A stretch of 64,000 bases of DNA from Bilabrum cf. latius (Eukaryota; Bigyra: Bicosoecida; Bigyra; Bicosoecida), in NCBI GenBank assembly GCA_965178125.1, contig OZ237740.1, positions 992,001 through 1,056,000 of the forward strand, written 5' to 3'. The position numbers were made by a program, and so were the translations under genes. Under the pieces are notes generated by a model, which saw only the letters and a list, made by a program, of their open reading frames with translations, did no database searches and had not been told where the DNA came from. Shown in pieces: positions 11,571 to 29,563 of this stretch. Each line of letters begins with the position of its first letter. Position 1 is the first letter of the stretch.

Positions 11571-14500
11571 ATGAGCACCGCTGCAGCCGTAGTAAGCAGC
11601 GAACAGGATGGATCGGTACCAGAGGACCTAGTTCAGAAAGTTATCATGAACCCGTACGGGCTGGTGGAGCACAAGTTTCAGGCCGCGATGCAAGCCCGCC
11701 AATCCCAGGCGGGTGACATGTCGCGTAGAAACCCTGACGGCATTCCAGAAGGCGACTGGGGAATACCTGATGAAGTTCGGAGGGTTTTTTCTACACCCGG
11801 AGCTCTGGCCAAAGTGAGAAACCTGCACAAAGTATATCCAGTTGACGTGCTCCGTTGTCGATGCCGCAGTTCTAGCGTCTCAGCGCGTCGCTTTGATGAT
11901 CATTCGGAGTTGAACGCTAGCCGTGCAATAAAATCATTTCGCAGATTCCAATCATGAAGCGCTCAACGCTTGATCGGCTCCGTCCTGGGCAGCTCGTGCG
12001 GTTCAGGGGCATGGTGCAGGATCTCATCGAGTACAACATGTATTGCCCGGCCATGTGGCGTAAGGAGCGGAGCGGGCCAAACGCAGGCAAGAAATCTCTT
12101 GTGTGTGCCAAGTATCGAGATGTTCCCGCGCGCCCGGACGACGAAGCCACGAGTGCCAGCAGCCTGGCCCGTCGATTCTCAGCTTACCTGGTGCCAATCC
12201 CGGGTGAATCTGGCTGGGCCCGCTCCGCCAGCCTGGGCGCGGACCGCCCCAAGTCTCGTCGATCAGAGGAAGATATTAAGAAGGCCGCCGAGATGCTGTC
12301 GAAGCGAGGCAGTAGGAAGCGCAAGGCGCGCGATGGCGAGGACGAGCTGGAGGAGCACAGGCGGTCCGGCCCCTCGGTCGCAACTGCCAGTGGGGCCGCC
12401 ACGGGAGCCGGTGAGAAGAGCAGCACGAGCGCTAGCAGTGCCGCTATGACGGCCTCTGACGCCGACGGAGGGGAGGAGGGCGCCAGCAGCGCAAAGCGAG
12501 CCCGCGGGGACTGCTGCTCGCACGGCGGCAGCTGCTCGCGCTGCGATGGGCACGGGTGCTCGCACACGGGTCCGAGCGACAAGGTGGACGCCCCCCTGCC
12601 ACTCGAGGCCTTCAGCCCTACGCCGGGCTCCGAACGGGAGCTCCCCTGTCTCGCGCGCATGTACGACGCAGATGTCGAGCCGACCCCGCTGAGGATCGGC
12701 CAGGTTGTGGAGGTGATCGGCATCTACACCTATGACCCCTTGCTGAGCACAATGGGCGCCCCGGGCCAGACCAGGGACGCCTCCTCCTCCGCCCCCGTGG
12801 TGTCTAGCGGCAGCGAGTCTGCCCACCTCAAGATGAAGGGATACTGGGAGGCCCCCAACGAGGCCAGCATGCACGAGGAGGCCACCTTCAGAGGCATCCC
12901 TGTGGGCAGCCTTGTTCCCCGGCTGCAGGTCATGTCGTGGAGGAACCTCTCTTCCGCCTTCCCCGTGCTGTAGCCAGCGCCTGGTGCAGTCCCGGCGGTC
13001 CCCGCAGTACCTAGCGAGGAGCTGGCCAAGTGCAAGACCACCGAGGACGCCGCGAGGATCCGCCTGCCCGCCTCAGCGCACGCCCCCTTCTACAGCTTCC
13101 AGCCCGCGAGGCAGGACGACCCCGCCAAGCGGGCCGCGGAGTTCGTCAAGGCCGGCGGCGAGCGTGTCATGAAGGCAGCGGAGAGGACGGGCGGCATGCC
13201 CCGGGCCCTCATCCGCAGGAGCGGGATGGAGGAGGAACAGGCCACGGCCATCGCGGCGGCGAGGTCGCTGGTGCAGGCGCCCTAGATGCCGCAGGCTGCT
13301 CTGCGGAAGGTGCGCGACGAGTCCATCCGCGTGCTTCAGGCTGCGGTGGGCGGAGACTCGCTGGCTGCAGAGTTCCTTCTGCTCAATCTGATCTCCAGGG
13401 TGGTGAGCAGGCCCACCTCTGGTCCCGTGGGCGCTCTGCCCCTCAACATCATGGGCTGTCCCGAGCTCCCGGTCGACTTCGTGCCCGAGGGCATGGGCAA
13501 GGCAGACGAGCCATCGGGCAAAGGTGAGATGCCTTCCTCCGGCGCCGGGCAGGGCGGGGAAGACGAGGAGGGCGCGGACGACCCGAGCAACTACGCCAAG
13601 CCGGTGCTGCCCCTGGACAAGGGCGCGTCCCCCGCCGGCCGGCGCGTGGCCATGATCATCAAGGCCATCCGGCCTCGCGCCAGCCTCATCCCCATGAGAC
13701 TGGACAACATGAACTCGCTGCGGCTGGCGCCGATGAAGGACCACGTGGCGGAGAGGTTCCTAGCGGGGGCCCTGCAGCTGTCCGAGGGAACAAGCGTGGT
13801 GCTGGACCAGACCGTGATGGGGAGGGGCCCCGTGGGCAGCCGAGCCAACGGAAACCTCGTGGTGCTGCGGAAGCTGGCGGCTGAGGCGGTGCTGTGCTGC
13901 GACTGCGGGTTCGGATCCTCCGTGGAGCTGCCCGTGGACTTCCCTACGGTGATGCTGTCGGGCCCCCGCGCCATGCTGCACGAGCATTTCACCGTGGTGG
14001 GGCTCTCCGAGGTGGCCAGGACGCGGCTGGCCGAAGAGGCCAAGGCAGGATCGCAGGCGCCTCCAGCGCCACCGGCCGAGGTGCTCCGCCGCGTGCGCAA
14101 ATACCTGGCCATCGTGCGGAGCCTCCCCTTCCACATCAGCGAATCGCTGGACGAGAAGATCCGCAGCGACATTGTGGCGATCCGCGGCGCGGACAGGACG
14201 GTGCAGGCCGAAGACCTGCACCGGCTCATGACACTGACCCGGCTGATCTCCGCGAGTCTCGGGGAGGAGACCGTGTCCCTCGAGGCTTGGAAGCGCGCCA
14301 ACGCGATGGAGAGGGCGAGAAGGGCCCGCCTGCCTGCTTATGTGCAGAGGCAGATGCGGGAGCAGGCCGCCAAAGTGGCCAAGCAGGCAGCCGAGGCCAA
14401 GGCAGCCATTGAGGCCATGAAGAAGCAGCAGGGGGGGCTGCTTGCCGGCGCATCTGCCTCTGCCGGTGCCGCCTCCTCTTCGTCCGGCAGGGACGGCCTG

Positions 14501-14923
14501 AGCCTTTCTGCCGCGGAGGAAGAGCTCCTCAAGAGCGTGATGGAGGGCCGGCCCGTGGAGCCCGAGAGCAAGGGCAAGGGCAGCGGCAAGGCTAGCGGTG
14601 CCAGCGCGATGGCGGGGGATGAGAGCGACGACACGGACGACGAGGACGAAGCTTTCGGCAGCGCGGCGACACCCAAGCCCGTGGGCAGGGCAGGGGCCGG
14701 AAGTGCTCCCGCTGGCGTGTCGGTGGGGCGAGGGGGGCCGCGCGGAGCTCCCATGGGACGCAACCTGACCCCGGAGGAGGCCTTCTTGCTCGGCCGGCAG
14801 AGGAGACAGGCCAGAGCGGGTGCGGGTGTGGCCCAGCGGCCACCGGCCAGCGGTGCCTCGTCTGCGAGGCATGAGGCAATGCTGCGGGGTGCGGGCGAAG
14901 CGGGCGCGGTGATGCGGGATTGA
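11571..14923 (+). CDS. MCMBP: MCM complex-binding protein (MCMBP/ETG1 family)
   Basis: Two exons (11571-11813 and 11945-14923), about 1073 residues, with TAG at 12971 and 13283 and stop TGA 14921. Exon 2 opens with RLRPGQLVRFRGMVQD, the MCMBP signature (human LKPNSLVKFRCMVQDM), followed by a KYRDV-type segment. The C-terminal domain shows GDSLAAEFLLLNLISRVVSR, PLNIMGCPELP and MRLDNMNSLRLAPMKDHVAE, each with clear counterparts in human MCMBP. The human protein has about 640 residues; the excess here is low-complexity Ala/Gly/Ser sequence. MCMBP binds MCM2-7 in the nucleus and influences its assembly and unloading during DNA replication. The first ATG (11571) lies 7 codons before conserved-looking sequence and is taken as the start. 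Confidence 0.93.
11814..11944 (+). other. Intron of MCMBP
   Basis: 131 bp, donor GTGAGAAAC after an AAA codon and acceptor TTTCGCAG before ATTCCAATC. The junction is phase 0 and changes frame, so splicing is required to join the two MCMBP segments. Confidence 0.85.
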
Positions 14924-15165
14924 GCCTCACACGATACCAAGCTGCTTTGGCAATAACTTGTACTTCGACTGTAGCAGCTAGCACACATGATATGCATTTT
15001 TTGATGGTGTGATATTTTCTACTCCACAGTGTGTGCACTATCAATACATGCGTGCCAATTTCGCCCCCAAGCCGCCGACTAGCCCGTGCCCCCCGAGCCA
15101 GAAGCCCGACGCAAAGATCCGAGCAAGATGGCCTGGCAGGACCAGTCATAGCAAACAGGGGCGGG

Positions 15166-17568
15166 TCACACCTCGTCGGCGGGGTTGAGCTCAGCACCAC
15201 TGCGGGAGACTCCAACTTCGATGGCGCGAATGGACTTCACCGCGGTGGCCTCCCCCGTATGCGCCGTGGCACTTCGCGGGGTACCAGTCGAGGCTGCGAC
15301 CACTGGAGATCCAACCGTCCCCGCCTCCTCGCTGGTCTTATTTCCCCCCGGCGACAATGACCCTCTCTCCGCACCGCCCTCCTCCTCCTGCAGGGCCTTC
15401 TCCTGGGCCAGCGCGAACGCGGCGCAGTCCGCCTTGCCCTGCCTCAGGTCCACCGTGGCCAGCACGCACAGGCCCGTGATGAGCATGAAGATGTTGTACA
15501 CGACGATCCACCTGGGCTGCCCCGTGGCAGTCTGCAGGGCGGAGAAGACGAGCGGCCCGATGAAGCTGCTGCCTTTGTCGCTGACCTCGTAGATGCCCAT
15601 GAGCGCCGACTCGAACCCCAGCGGGATGAGCGTGCTCATGATGGACCGAGAGTGGGCGATGAAGGGGCCAATCGCCAGGCCCAGCACCACGGCCATTCCG
15701 ATGAGCTCCGTCCCCAGCTTGAGTCCGATGGTGGTCCCTGGGAACAGCCCGATCCCCCCCCATGCGGCGAGCAGCATCACCACGACGATGCTGACCATCA
15801 GGTGCGACTTGGGCGAGGTGCCACAGGACTGTGACAGGAACAGGGACAGCTGGGCACCGGCGATAGACAGCAGCGGCACGATGAGGAAGAGCACCGTGAT
15901 GCCTATCCCCGGCGGGATGCAGCCCCAGTCCACGAAGCTGTTGGCGAACAAACCGGCCAGCGAGGAGATGGCGAACACGCCGTCGCTCGTTAGGAACCAC
16001 GCAACCATGTACCGGGCCGTCTGCGGCAGGGCACACAGCACCCGGAACGTCTCGACGAGCTCCACGCACGACTGATTGACGTATCCGGTCCCCGGCGGCA
16101 GCGGGGGCCCGGGCCTGGGCCTCAGGCGGAGGAAGGGCAAAGCGGAGAACCCGATCCACCAGATGCCCCCCAGCATGGTGGCCACGCGGTAGGAAGTCAG
16201 GGTGGCCAGTAAAAAGGCGAAGGGGATCACCAGTATGATGGACAGGGTCCCAGCGACCTGGCCGCAGATGAACCCGCTGACCGAGAGCTCGTCGCTGAGG
16301 AACAGCTCGTAGGCGTACAGCGCCATGCTCTTGTCTTTGGAGGGCCACAGGGCGGACTTCTTGCTGAGCTCGCCCACGACCTCGCTGTGCTCCTTCTCCT
16401 GGTCGGAGGGGGCGATCACTAGCCGCTCGTTGGAGTTGGACTTGGCAGGCGGCGAGTCGGCGGCGGGGCTGCGCTGCGGCTGCCCCACCACCGGGGTGTC
16501 GCCTGGGGCGGGGGGCTCGTTGGTGGAGTCGAATGCTCGCTCCCGCAGCAAGAGACCCCCTGAGGTCGCTCTGACCGTGAAGCCCGCGGGCGCGGTGAGC
16601 CTGTCTCTATCGTGGGCGTAGCTGGCCAGCATGAACGTCTCGACGGCTTTGGGCGGGAGGGGCTGCTGCGTGTCGGCTGCGAACTCGGCGTCTCGCATCT
16701 CGGGGCGAGCCTTGGTAAGAACACCCAGGTATGCGTTAAGCATCATCATGCCGGCACCGAACGCGGCGTTGCTGATGAGGAGCAGAGGCCCGCCGAGCCA
16801 CCAGGTGTCGGCAACCACAAAGATGCCGAGAATGGAGGCAATGCCACCGATAAGAGTGGCAGCCATCATGCATGTTCTTCGGAGATTGTTGTAATCTCCC
16901 ACAGCACCGAGTGTGAGAAACATAACTGCCTAGATCCCGACGCTCACGCTGATAAACAGAGTAGCGTACGCTGTTGGGTCAATCCCACCAGAGCCCCCGC
17001 CGGCTCTAAGCTGGAAGCGGCCGCTCCCGTCGCTCTCTCTGCATTGTTCTGCCAGCGGCACTTCTCCCCGACAAAAGTCTCCGACGCAGATGGGGTCCAC
17101 GTCCTGGCCGCAGTCGGGAGTCTTGATCGGGTCGGAGGTTACATACATGAACTCGGGCAAATCGTCTACACCACCGGCTGTAGAGTTCAGGAAAACATCC
17201 CGGATCTAGACAGGATCACTTATCTGATTGGGGCAGATCCCTGGGAAGCCGCTGCTTTCTAATGCAGCCTGCTGCAGAAGCAGCGGAAAGAAGCCCACAA
17301 GCGCAGACTGAACCCACCCAGAACTTGCAAAGTCCCACCACTTCCATGCGGATAACTCTTCCGGAGTAGCATCGGGGTGTAACTTGCGAACGCTGGCAGA
17401 GCTTTTGCGGTGGGGAGTTCCGTCAGCAGGAGAGGCCCCGCGAGCCGGAGCTTGAGCAGACTCAGACGCTGCCAGGCACGGGCAACAGCACTCGCTGGCT
17501 TCCTTCCACGGATCAAATGGTATTCCAAGAATGGGAGGTCGCCGCAGGCTTCTTGTCGGGGCGGCCAT
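15166..17568 (-). CDS. Atg22-like / MFS vacuolar efflux membrane protein
   Basis: One frame of 800 codons from ATG 17568 to TGA 15166, with TAG at 17206-17208 and 16930-16932. The N-terminus has the Atg22-type block ELSAWKWWDFASSGW followed by a hydrophobic helix. The second block SVSVGI-TAG-AVMFLTLGAVGDYNNLR corresponds to the Atg22 segment in which Gln precedes Ala-Leu-x-Phe, so this TAG aligns with Gln. Later helices and an acidic/Ser-rich central loop (about residues 340-420) give the expected 10-12 segment topology. Atg22 proteins export amino acids from the vacuole after autophagy in fungi; whether that role holds here is inference. The C-terminal tail of about 60 residues is hydrophilic. 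Confidence 0.8.
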
Positions 17569-17922
17569 GGTGCGAGAAGGGCGACTAAATTAACCCAGAA
17601 GCAACGGTTGCTTCTGGTCCAAAGAATTAAGAATGGTTCGCTACTCGCGGTTAACCTTGCAGAAAGTAGGGCCACAATGTCACTGCTGCAGAAGAGGCAA
17701 CCAATCGAAACGGATTTGGTCCAAGTAATGATCCATTGTTATTCCGCGGGTCACAGTCATCACACACGGGTGCCAGTGGCCACAAGCGGGACGCCGAGCT
17801 TGTGCTGGGTTGTTAGATTGCCGCGCGCCCACGGGTGCGCATACTATAGTGCGCGAAGCTTTTCACGCCTGACCACTGCCCAGGAAGACCAGGCAATGGT
17901 CCAGACTCGCAGTCGCCACTTC
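17569..17922. other. Intergenic region
   Basis: 354 bp between the start of the Atg22-like gene and the end of the PDZ gene, both on the minus strand. It presumably contains the promoter of the Atg22-like gene. Nothing else recognisable. Confidence 0.4.
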
Positions 17923-19062
17923 TCACGTGGACCCACCGCGAGGACCTCTCAGCGGGTCCTCCCAGCCGACCACACTGGCAGGCACCCGATGCGAGGGGAG
18001 GAGTGGTTCCAACCCCCCCGTGGTACCGCCACCTACCTCCTCACCCCTTCTATCGCCATGCCGACGGAACGTGCAGAGGCTGTACCCGATCGGCACGCCA
18101 GGCCCCAGTACGCCAGGGCTTGCAGGGTCGTCACCACCCACTGCCACTGCAGGTGAGGGGGCCGAGGCTGAGGCCGAGGAGGAGGCTCCACCGGCGCTAC
18201 TCGCTGACCCTGCTGACGCACCAGCAGTTTTCGTCCCATTGCCTGCACCGCTGGCAGCATTCGACTGGGGCCGGAAGCCGCCGGTCTCCTCCTCTCCCGC
18301 GATGTCCTCCCCTGTCGGGTGGAAGAGCTCGAATCTGCAGGCCTTGAGGAACACCTCGCCCGCCGACTGGGCGTCTAGACCCATCAGTGATTCTTCGCAC
18401 ACACCGACGAGCTCATCGCCGACTTGCAGCCTGAGTTTCCGAGCGATGGCAGAGGCCGGGTCGATCGAACCGATCGTGAGGTACGGGCTGCCTGGCGTGT
18501 CGTGCAGCGAGATGCCGAGCCTGCAGCGAGCGGTGCTTCGAATGGTAGCAGCTCGCATTTCAATGGGCTCTCGTTTTACTTTGCCGGCCACGGCTCCGCC
18601 CTCCGGGATCCCCGAGTACCTTGGCACCAGCACCCGCACGCTCAGCAGCGTGTGCGAGCTTGCCAACGCCCGGCTCGTAGATCTACCCTGGCGTTGCGAT
18701 TCCAAAGCAGAAAACCAAGAAGCGGGGCACGGGACGACCAGTCCATCTCCCGGGATTGTGGACGCGGAGCCTTCGGATCCGACCGACTCCACCGCTGGAC
18801 TGCGCGATACGCCGGCGGTTGATTCCCGCACAGGCAGCAGATCATCCCCATCTATGCTACGAGATACACCTATCGAGTACCCGATTCCAAGCTTGAATGA
18901 CCTGTCGGCGAAATTGCTTGAGTACTTCGATGAGGTCCCAAGCCAGGACAACCCAAACGACTAAACGCCTATCGATCTGGCACTCGTGGCAGGTTTAGAC
19001 GAATCGTGACTGGGCTAGCGTGCAACTGTAATTTCATCAACTCGAACTGCTTTCCCTGCCAT
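17923..19062 (-). CDS. PDZ-domain-like protein
   Basis: 379 codons from ATG 19062 to TGA 17923, with TAG at 19015-19017 and 18961-18963. Without reading through those two codons the gene has no usable ATG. The central region contains a PDZ-like fold signature: a CRLGISLHD carboxylate-binding-loop analogue, YLTIGSIDPASAIARK, and LQVGDELVGVCEESLMGLDA, the usual position of the PDZ beta-alpha core. The flanks are Ser/Gly/Ala-rich and disordered. PDZ domains bind C-terminal peptides and organise protein complexes; the partner is unknown. A 345-codon open frame on the opposite strand (17927-18964) is a shadow. Confidence 0.7.
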
Positions 19063-19239
19063 TTCGACTCAAGCGCTGGTTTGTGTGGGCCGAACGAATC
19101 CATACTTGGCAGTGCAGTGCATCTCAGTTTGCCGAACAATTCCGTACGGTGCCTGGCCTGGTTGATAGAGACGCACACAAGTGATACTTTCGATTTGAAT
19201 CACCATTACCATGCCAAGCTTGCCGTGGTCACCGGCAAA

Positions 19240-22050
19240 TCAGTCCTCATCCTAAGCAACAAACTGCTGGACCCCGACCTGCACCAGCGTGTGCCTGCAC
19301 TCGCCGCGCGGGCCGCTGCCACTGCCACTGCCGTCGGAGGCCCGCACTCGCAGGGATAGCCCCCTGCCCGCCAGTGGGACAGAGCCACCGGGCCGAGCCT
19401 GAGGCTGCTCCACCTCGAAGGCGACCACGTGCCTGCCACTCACGCCCGCGAGATGCCCCGCCCGCAGCAGTCCGAACCCGTTGGCAGCCAGAATCAGCTC
19501 ATCTGTCTTGCCACCCCCGCCGATGTCAGCCACCCGTGCAGAACTAGGGGCGCACGTGGTGTCGACGAGCGCGAGCACACGCAAAGTCTAGCCCGTGGCC
19601 GCAACTGCAGCGGACGGGATGAGCGCCTCGCCCGCACTGCTTGCGTTCAGGACGAGGGCACGCCTCTCCTCTCGTTCATCGATGCTCAGGGCCAGAGACT
19701 CGTACCCCGCGCCGATGGGGGCGAAGCCAGCGACGGCCCGCGCAAAGTCCAGCTTGGCGTGAACGGGGAGCAGGAAGGAACAGGACTTGCCAGCTGGAGT
19801 AGCTCGGCACAGCGCCTCTCTCGTGACGCTCTTGGGGACCCCTCCCACGCACCGGAATCCAACGGTCCCTGCCCTCTCGTAGCTGTCGTCCCACAGGATC
19901 AGCTTGTTGTGGTAGTCGAGGCGCATGTCCTTGGGCTGCGGGAAGTACCACTTTGATCCCTGCGGCTGGTAGTTGCTGCCCCCCTTCAGCACAACTCCCC
20001 TCGAGTGCTCGTCCTGAAACTCGCTCGTGTACTGCCACACGTTGCCCACGAGCGACACGAGCCCAGAGGACGAGTTGCAGTAGCCCGGCATTGCGTCCAC
20101 ATCGCTCGGGCCCGGCAATGTCCTTCCCCTGCCAACCTGCGGAAGGCAGCTGGCGTTGTTATGCGGCCCCCACGGGTACGGGTTGAGGTCTGTATTGTTG
20201 GGCCGACCCATGTCTACCTGCGCTGCCCATTGCCACTCATACGTCAGCGGGAGGCGCATGCCGCTCCACTCGCAGTAGCGCTCGGCGTCGCGAAGGCTGA
20301 CGTAGGTGACGGGCTTGTTCTTCAGCTCGGCGGGAAGGACCGGCTGGCCGCTGTTCCAGTCCCAATTCTTCAGGAACGAGGACGAGTCCGCTGGCTTGTA
20401 GGATGATTCCGAGAGGAATTCGGCGTACTGGGAGCACGTGGTGGGCGCCACTTGCACATCGAAGGCCGGCATGGTCATGGAAGCCTGGTGCTCCCGCTGG
20501 GGGTGCGACTCCCACGGGAACTGCACGTCCACCCCGCGGTCGTCGTTGCCCTCGATCTCCATCCCCTGCGTCTCGAAGTGGTACAGGCCGGCGGGCAGGC
20601 GCGTGGTGCCGGGCCGCGGTTGCGCTCTAGCAGTGGTCAAGCCGGTGTAGGACACCATCTCCTGCAGCGTGTACCTCCAGGTAGCGTCGTACGAGGCCAA
20701 CGCTCGCTTGGACATTGAGCTCATCGTGCGCAAGAACCCCGCTAGGCTAGGTGAGGATGCCTCCGTGAGTGTCGTAAGAAGCACGCACCCGAACGCACCC
20801 GCCTCTACGTCCAGGCTGATGGCAGCGCCAGACGAAATGGGGCCGAGGGACTGGCCATGGTAGCAGTCGTACGCAATTGTTCCCTGAGGATGACCTGACG
20901 GGTCGAGCTGCAGCACAGGACCGCTGTAGTTGCGGCCGTCCCAGGACACGAGCGTGTAAGCGGTCGCCGAGCCGTCCTCGGCAGGGAACACGGAGCCGAA
21001 GACGCCCGCTTCGTCCGCCTCCTGCGCGAGCACAACGTAGGGTTCCCACGAGCGAGAGCGCAGAAGGGGCGGGATGGCGGGTCCGGAGGATGGTGCCTTC
21101 CTCCCGAGGTAGCGCGCCATGGTGGCGAAGCGGCGCGTGGCTTCCGAGTCGCGGGCCGTCATGCGGTTGTACACCGTCCACACGTTCTGCCACGATACGA
21201 ACGCGATCCCGTTGAACCACGCGTGCATTAGATCAGCCGTGTGGTTCTGCGCCCATCGATTGCAGATGCCCGTGACCCGTCGCCCGTCGAGCCATTTGTA
21301 CCCATCGACGGGAGGACCCCTGCCGAGCTGAAAGGGCCAGTAGCCCCAGCCCTGCGTGGACCACTTCATGGTGGAGTGATTTCCGCCCAGCTCTGGCTCG
21401 ATGCTGATGTGCTTGCCGTACTTGGTGGCGGCGGTGTAGAAGGTTTGGTTTACAAACGACATGGTGTCGCCATTGAAGCCGTCAGCGTCGAGTTGCTCCA
21501 GAAGGTCGGCCATGGCCACCGGATCGCTCCGGCCCTCGTACCGTGTTCCTTGGTCCCATGGGTTGTACGGCATGAGCACGCGAACGCCTTGCGCTTTGAG
21601 CGCTTGGATAGCCGTCGCCAGCGCCTGGATGCCGCCCGAGGGAGCGGCACGCCACAGATCGAACTGATTGCGATCATCGACTCCCGTCATCGGGTAGGTG
21701 GGCCACAACAGCACAGAATCTACGCCACCGTACTGCTCCTTCAGGTAGTCAACGTACAGCTCAGGCGTGTATTGCGCTGTGCTGTAATTGTAAAATTTCC
21801 GGTCAAATGGATGCATCTACGGCTGCACAAAATTAGACTGCGTCCACTCCAAACCAGACACATTGTAAACACCCTATCCATCCCATCCAATACCAACAAG
21901 GGTCCTGCTCCGGTTCAACTTGATCTACGCCAGCCATTCGCTGCGCTGCGATCTTGACGCCGGGCCAGCGAACACTTCATCCTGCTGCCAATCGTCCGCC
22001 AGAGTCCCACTTGTGCTTGCGAGCACTGCAGCTAGAGCTACTAATTGCAT
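19240..22050 (-). CDS. Secreted glycosidase-like protein with FGE/sulfatase-modifying-type domain
   Basis: 936 codons from ATG 22050 to TGA 19240, with TAG at 21925, 21874, 21817, 19585 and 19252. The ATG is followed by a signal peptide (MQLVALAAVLASTSGTLA). Residues about 85-480 resemble a TIM-barrel glycoside hydrolase, with GGVDSVLLWPTYP, VDDRNQFDLWR, GVRVLMPYNPWDQGTRYEGR and DADGFNGDTM. Residues about 520-760 form a formylglycine-generating-enzyme-like fold: PVTYVSLRDAERYCEWSGMR, TYEWQWAAQ, LVSLVGNVWQYTSEF, GSNYQ and GTVGFRCVGG. Such folds are also used for binding or other chemistry, and the catalytic Cys pair of true FGE is not obvious, so the activity is uncertain. Three of the five TAG codons lie in the N-terminal 80 residues, which carry the signal peptide. 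Confidence 0.8.
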
Positions 22051-22346
22051 TTTTTCCCGGTGCGCTGGAGCCCCAAAGCAGTGGGTTGAAGGCAGGAAAC
22101 GCTTCGAAAGATCCGACCTTCAACTAGCGTGCAGTGCGCAAGCCGCCGGCGTGCACCGTGCCGTTTGCGTGCCTTGTGCTAGGCGCGAGCCTGGAGTTGA
22201 CTTTGCAGTGCTAACACAAGCCGTTTGTCTCTGTTCAAGGCCGTGCTATATTGATCACATCAGCGCTGCTTGAGGTCGGACCATATGCCAGTGAAGAGAA
22301 GGTTCAAGTACAACAGGCGGCACTCCAGCCAGTTCACGCGATGCGT
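22051..22346. other. Intergenic region
   Basis: 296 bp between two minus-strand genes, upstream of the secreted FGE-like protein. No motif recognised. Confidence 0.4.
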
Positions 22347-23381
22347 TTAACCCGATCCTCCCCCATCGGACGGAGGCGGCTACGCGCCAGCAAGAGGGCT
22401 CCTTGCAGACTGCCCCTCCCCCCGAGCTCCTGCCCCTGCTCCTGCTCGCCCCTCGGTCTCGTCCTCTTCTTCCTTGCCCTGACCCGCCCCCTCCCCCGCT
22501 CGACCCCCGCTACCTGGCGTCCCACCACCTTCACCGTGCTCACCCTAGCCACCATTGGTTCCGGCCGCGTTGCCACGTTCCTCCCCATCCCCGCCCCCAG
22601 CCCCAGCCGCTTCTCCCCCGCCCCCTCCTCGGCCCCCTCTCCTCCTCAGGTGCCCCAGCGATTCAATCCGTTCCAATTCCGATATACCCACGCTATCGCT
22701 GGCTACAACTGCCCCACTGTTCCTAGGCTGCTTACCAGCAGCTTCAGTACCAGCCCTGCCATTCCTTGGAGCAGCTGCCCCGTGGCCGCCCTTGCCGTAC
22801 TTATCGTGCCATCGCACCAGCCTACCCTCACCATCGTACGTTAGCCAATCTTCAGGATAGGGCACTTTTGGAGCCTCTGGCTGCTATCTTGAGGCTACTG
22901 GGCTCGATTCTGGGTCCCGACTGACTCGAAGTAGCTCCGTGATTGCTGCTCGTTTCGCCTTCTATTCAGCGATCTGCCGCACGTGCTCCCTTTGCGCTTC
23001 AAAATCGCTGTCTTGCACATCGCTTCCACCGCTAGGACTGGTTGACGAGCTGCGGCGGCAGCAAGTACAGCATTCACAAGACGTTGAAGCAACAGCCGAA
23101 CCGCCACCTGCAAACATGGGAGATACGCACGCCATGCCACACGAGTCCAGCATACCGACTATTATGTCGCTTCCTAGATACAAGATGACTGAAACTACCA
23201 GCATAACGATGCCTGCAATCAGCATAGGCTCATTTCCGCCCTACAAGCTGAGGTTCTTGCCTGCACTCTCGTCATGCCGAGCCACCTGCTCGATCGCAAC
23301 CAATACAGATCCAGCGAGCAGGGCCAGAATGCACGCTATTGATGGAAACCAATAATTGCACCCTTGCATCGCGGATACCAT
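22347..23381 (-). CDS. Two-transmembrane protein with Gly-rich tail, unknown function
   Basis: 344 codons from ATG 23381 to TAA 22347, with TAG at 23241, 22962, 22884, 22545 and 22380. There are two hydrophobic segments, YWFPSIACILALLAGSVLVA (near residue 12) and MLIAGIVMLVVSVILYLGSD (near 50). A Cys cluster (CECCTCC) follows, then a charged helix (FEAQREHVRQIAE). After TAG comes KAKRAAITELLR, then VPYPEDWLTYDGEGRLVRWHD and a long Gly/Glu/Ala-rich tail. The coherent continuation of the charged helix across TAG supports sense decoding. An upstream exon is possible because the frame meets TAA at 23451 just beyond an acceptor-like CAG. No family recognised. Confidence 0.6.
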
Positions 23382-23527
23382 GGCTGCGCACGGCTGCTTG
23401 TCGAAGGGTGCAAGGAGTATTGCCGTGCCCAAATCTGCCCAAATTGCACGTTACTACCACATACAAAATCAGTTGCAGAGAACCCATTTGCACCCACCAA
23501 ACAGCACCTCCTGCGGGAATTTTCCCC
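23382..23527. promoter_or_regulatory. Divergent promoter region of the two-TM gene and DHX37
   Basis: Only 146 bp separate the two proposed start codons, so promoters and leaders must be compact or overlap the first exon. No motif recognised. Confidence 0.4.
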
Positions 23528-29362
<5,835 letters not shown>

Positions 29363-29563
29363 TACGTGATACGTGGAGTTTGAATTGGTCGGATCGATCC
29401 GATCCGCACTCGTCACTGCACCCAGGCGCTAACCACGGTTTTTTGTCCGTAGCTCACTGCATTACCATTGGGTCCGAATAGAAATCGATGATATTATCGA
29501 CAAGACGTTAATAAATTAAACGTACCCAACTGCTTGCTGGTGGGAAAACCGAGATAAAATACA

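Noticed and set aside
17927-18964. 345-codon plus-strand frame opposite the PDZ gene
   Set aside because: It has no domain, while the minus strand carries a PDZ-like core and a clean ATG once TAG is decoded.
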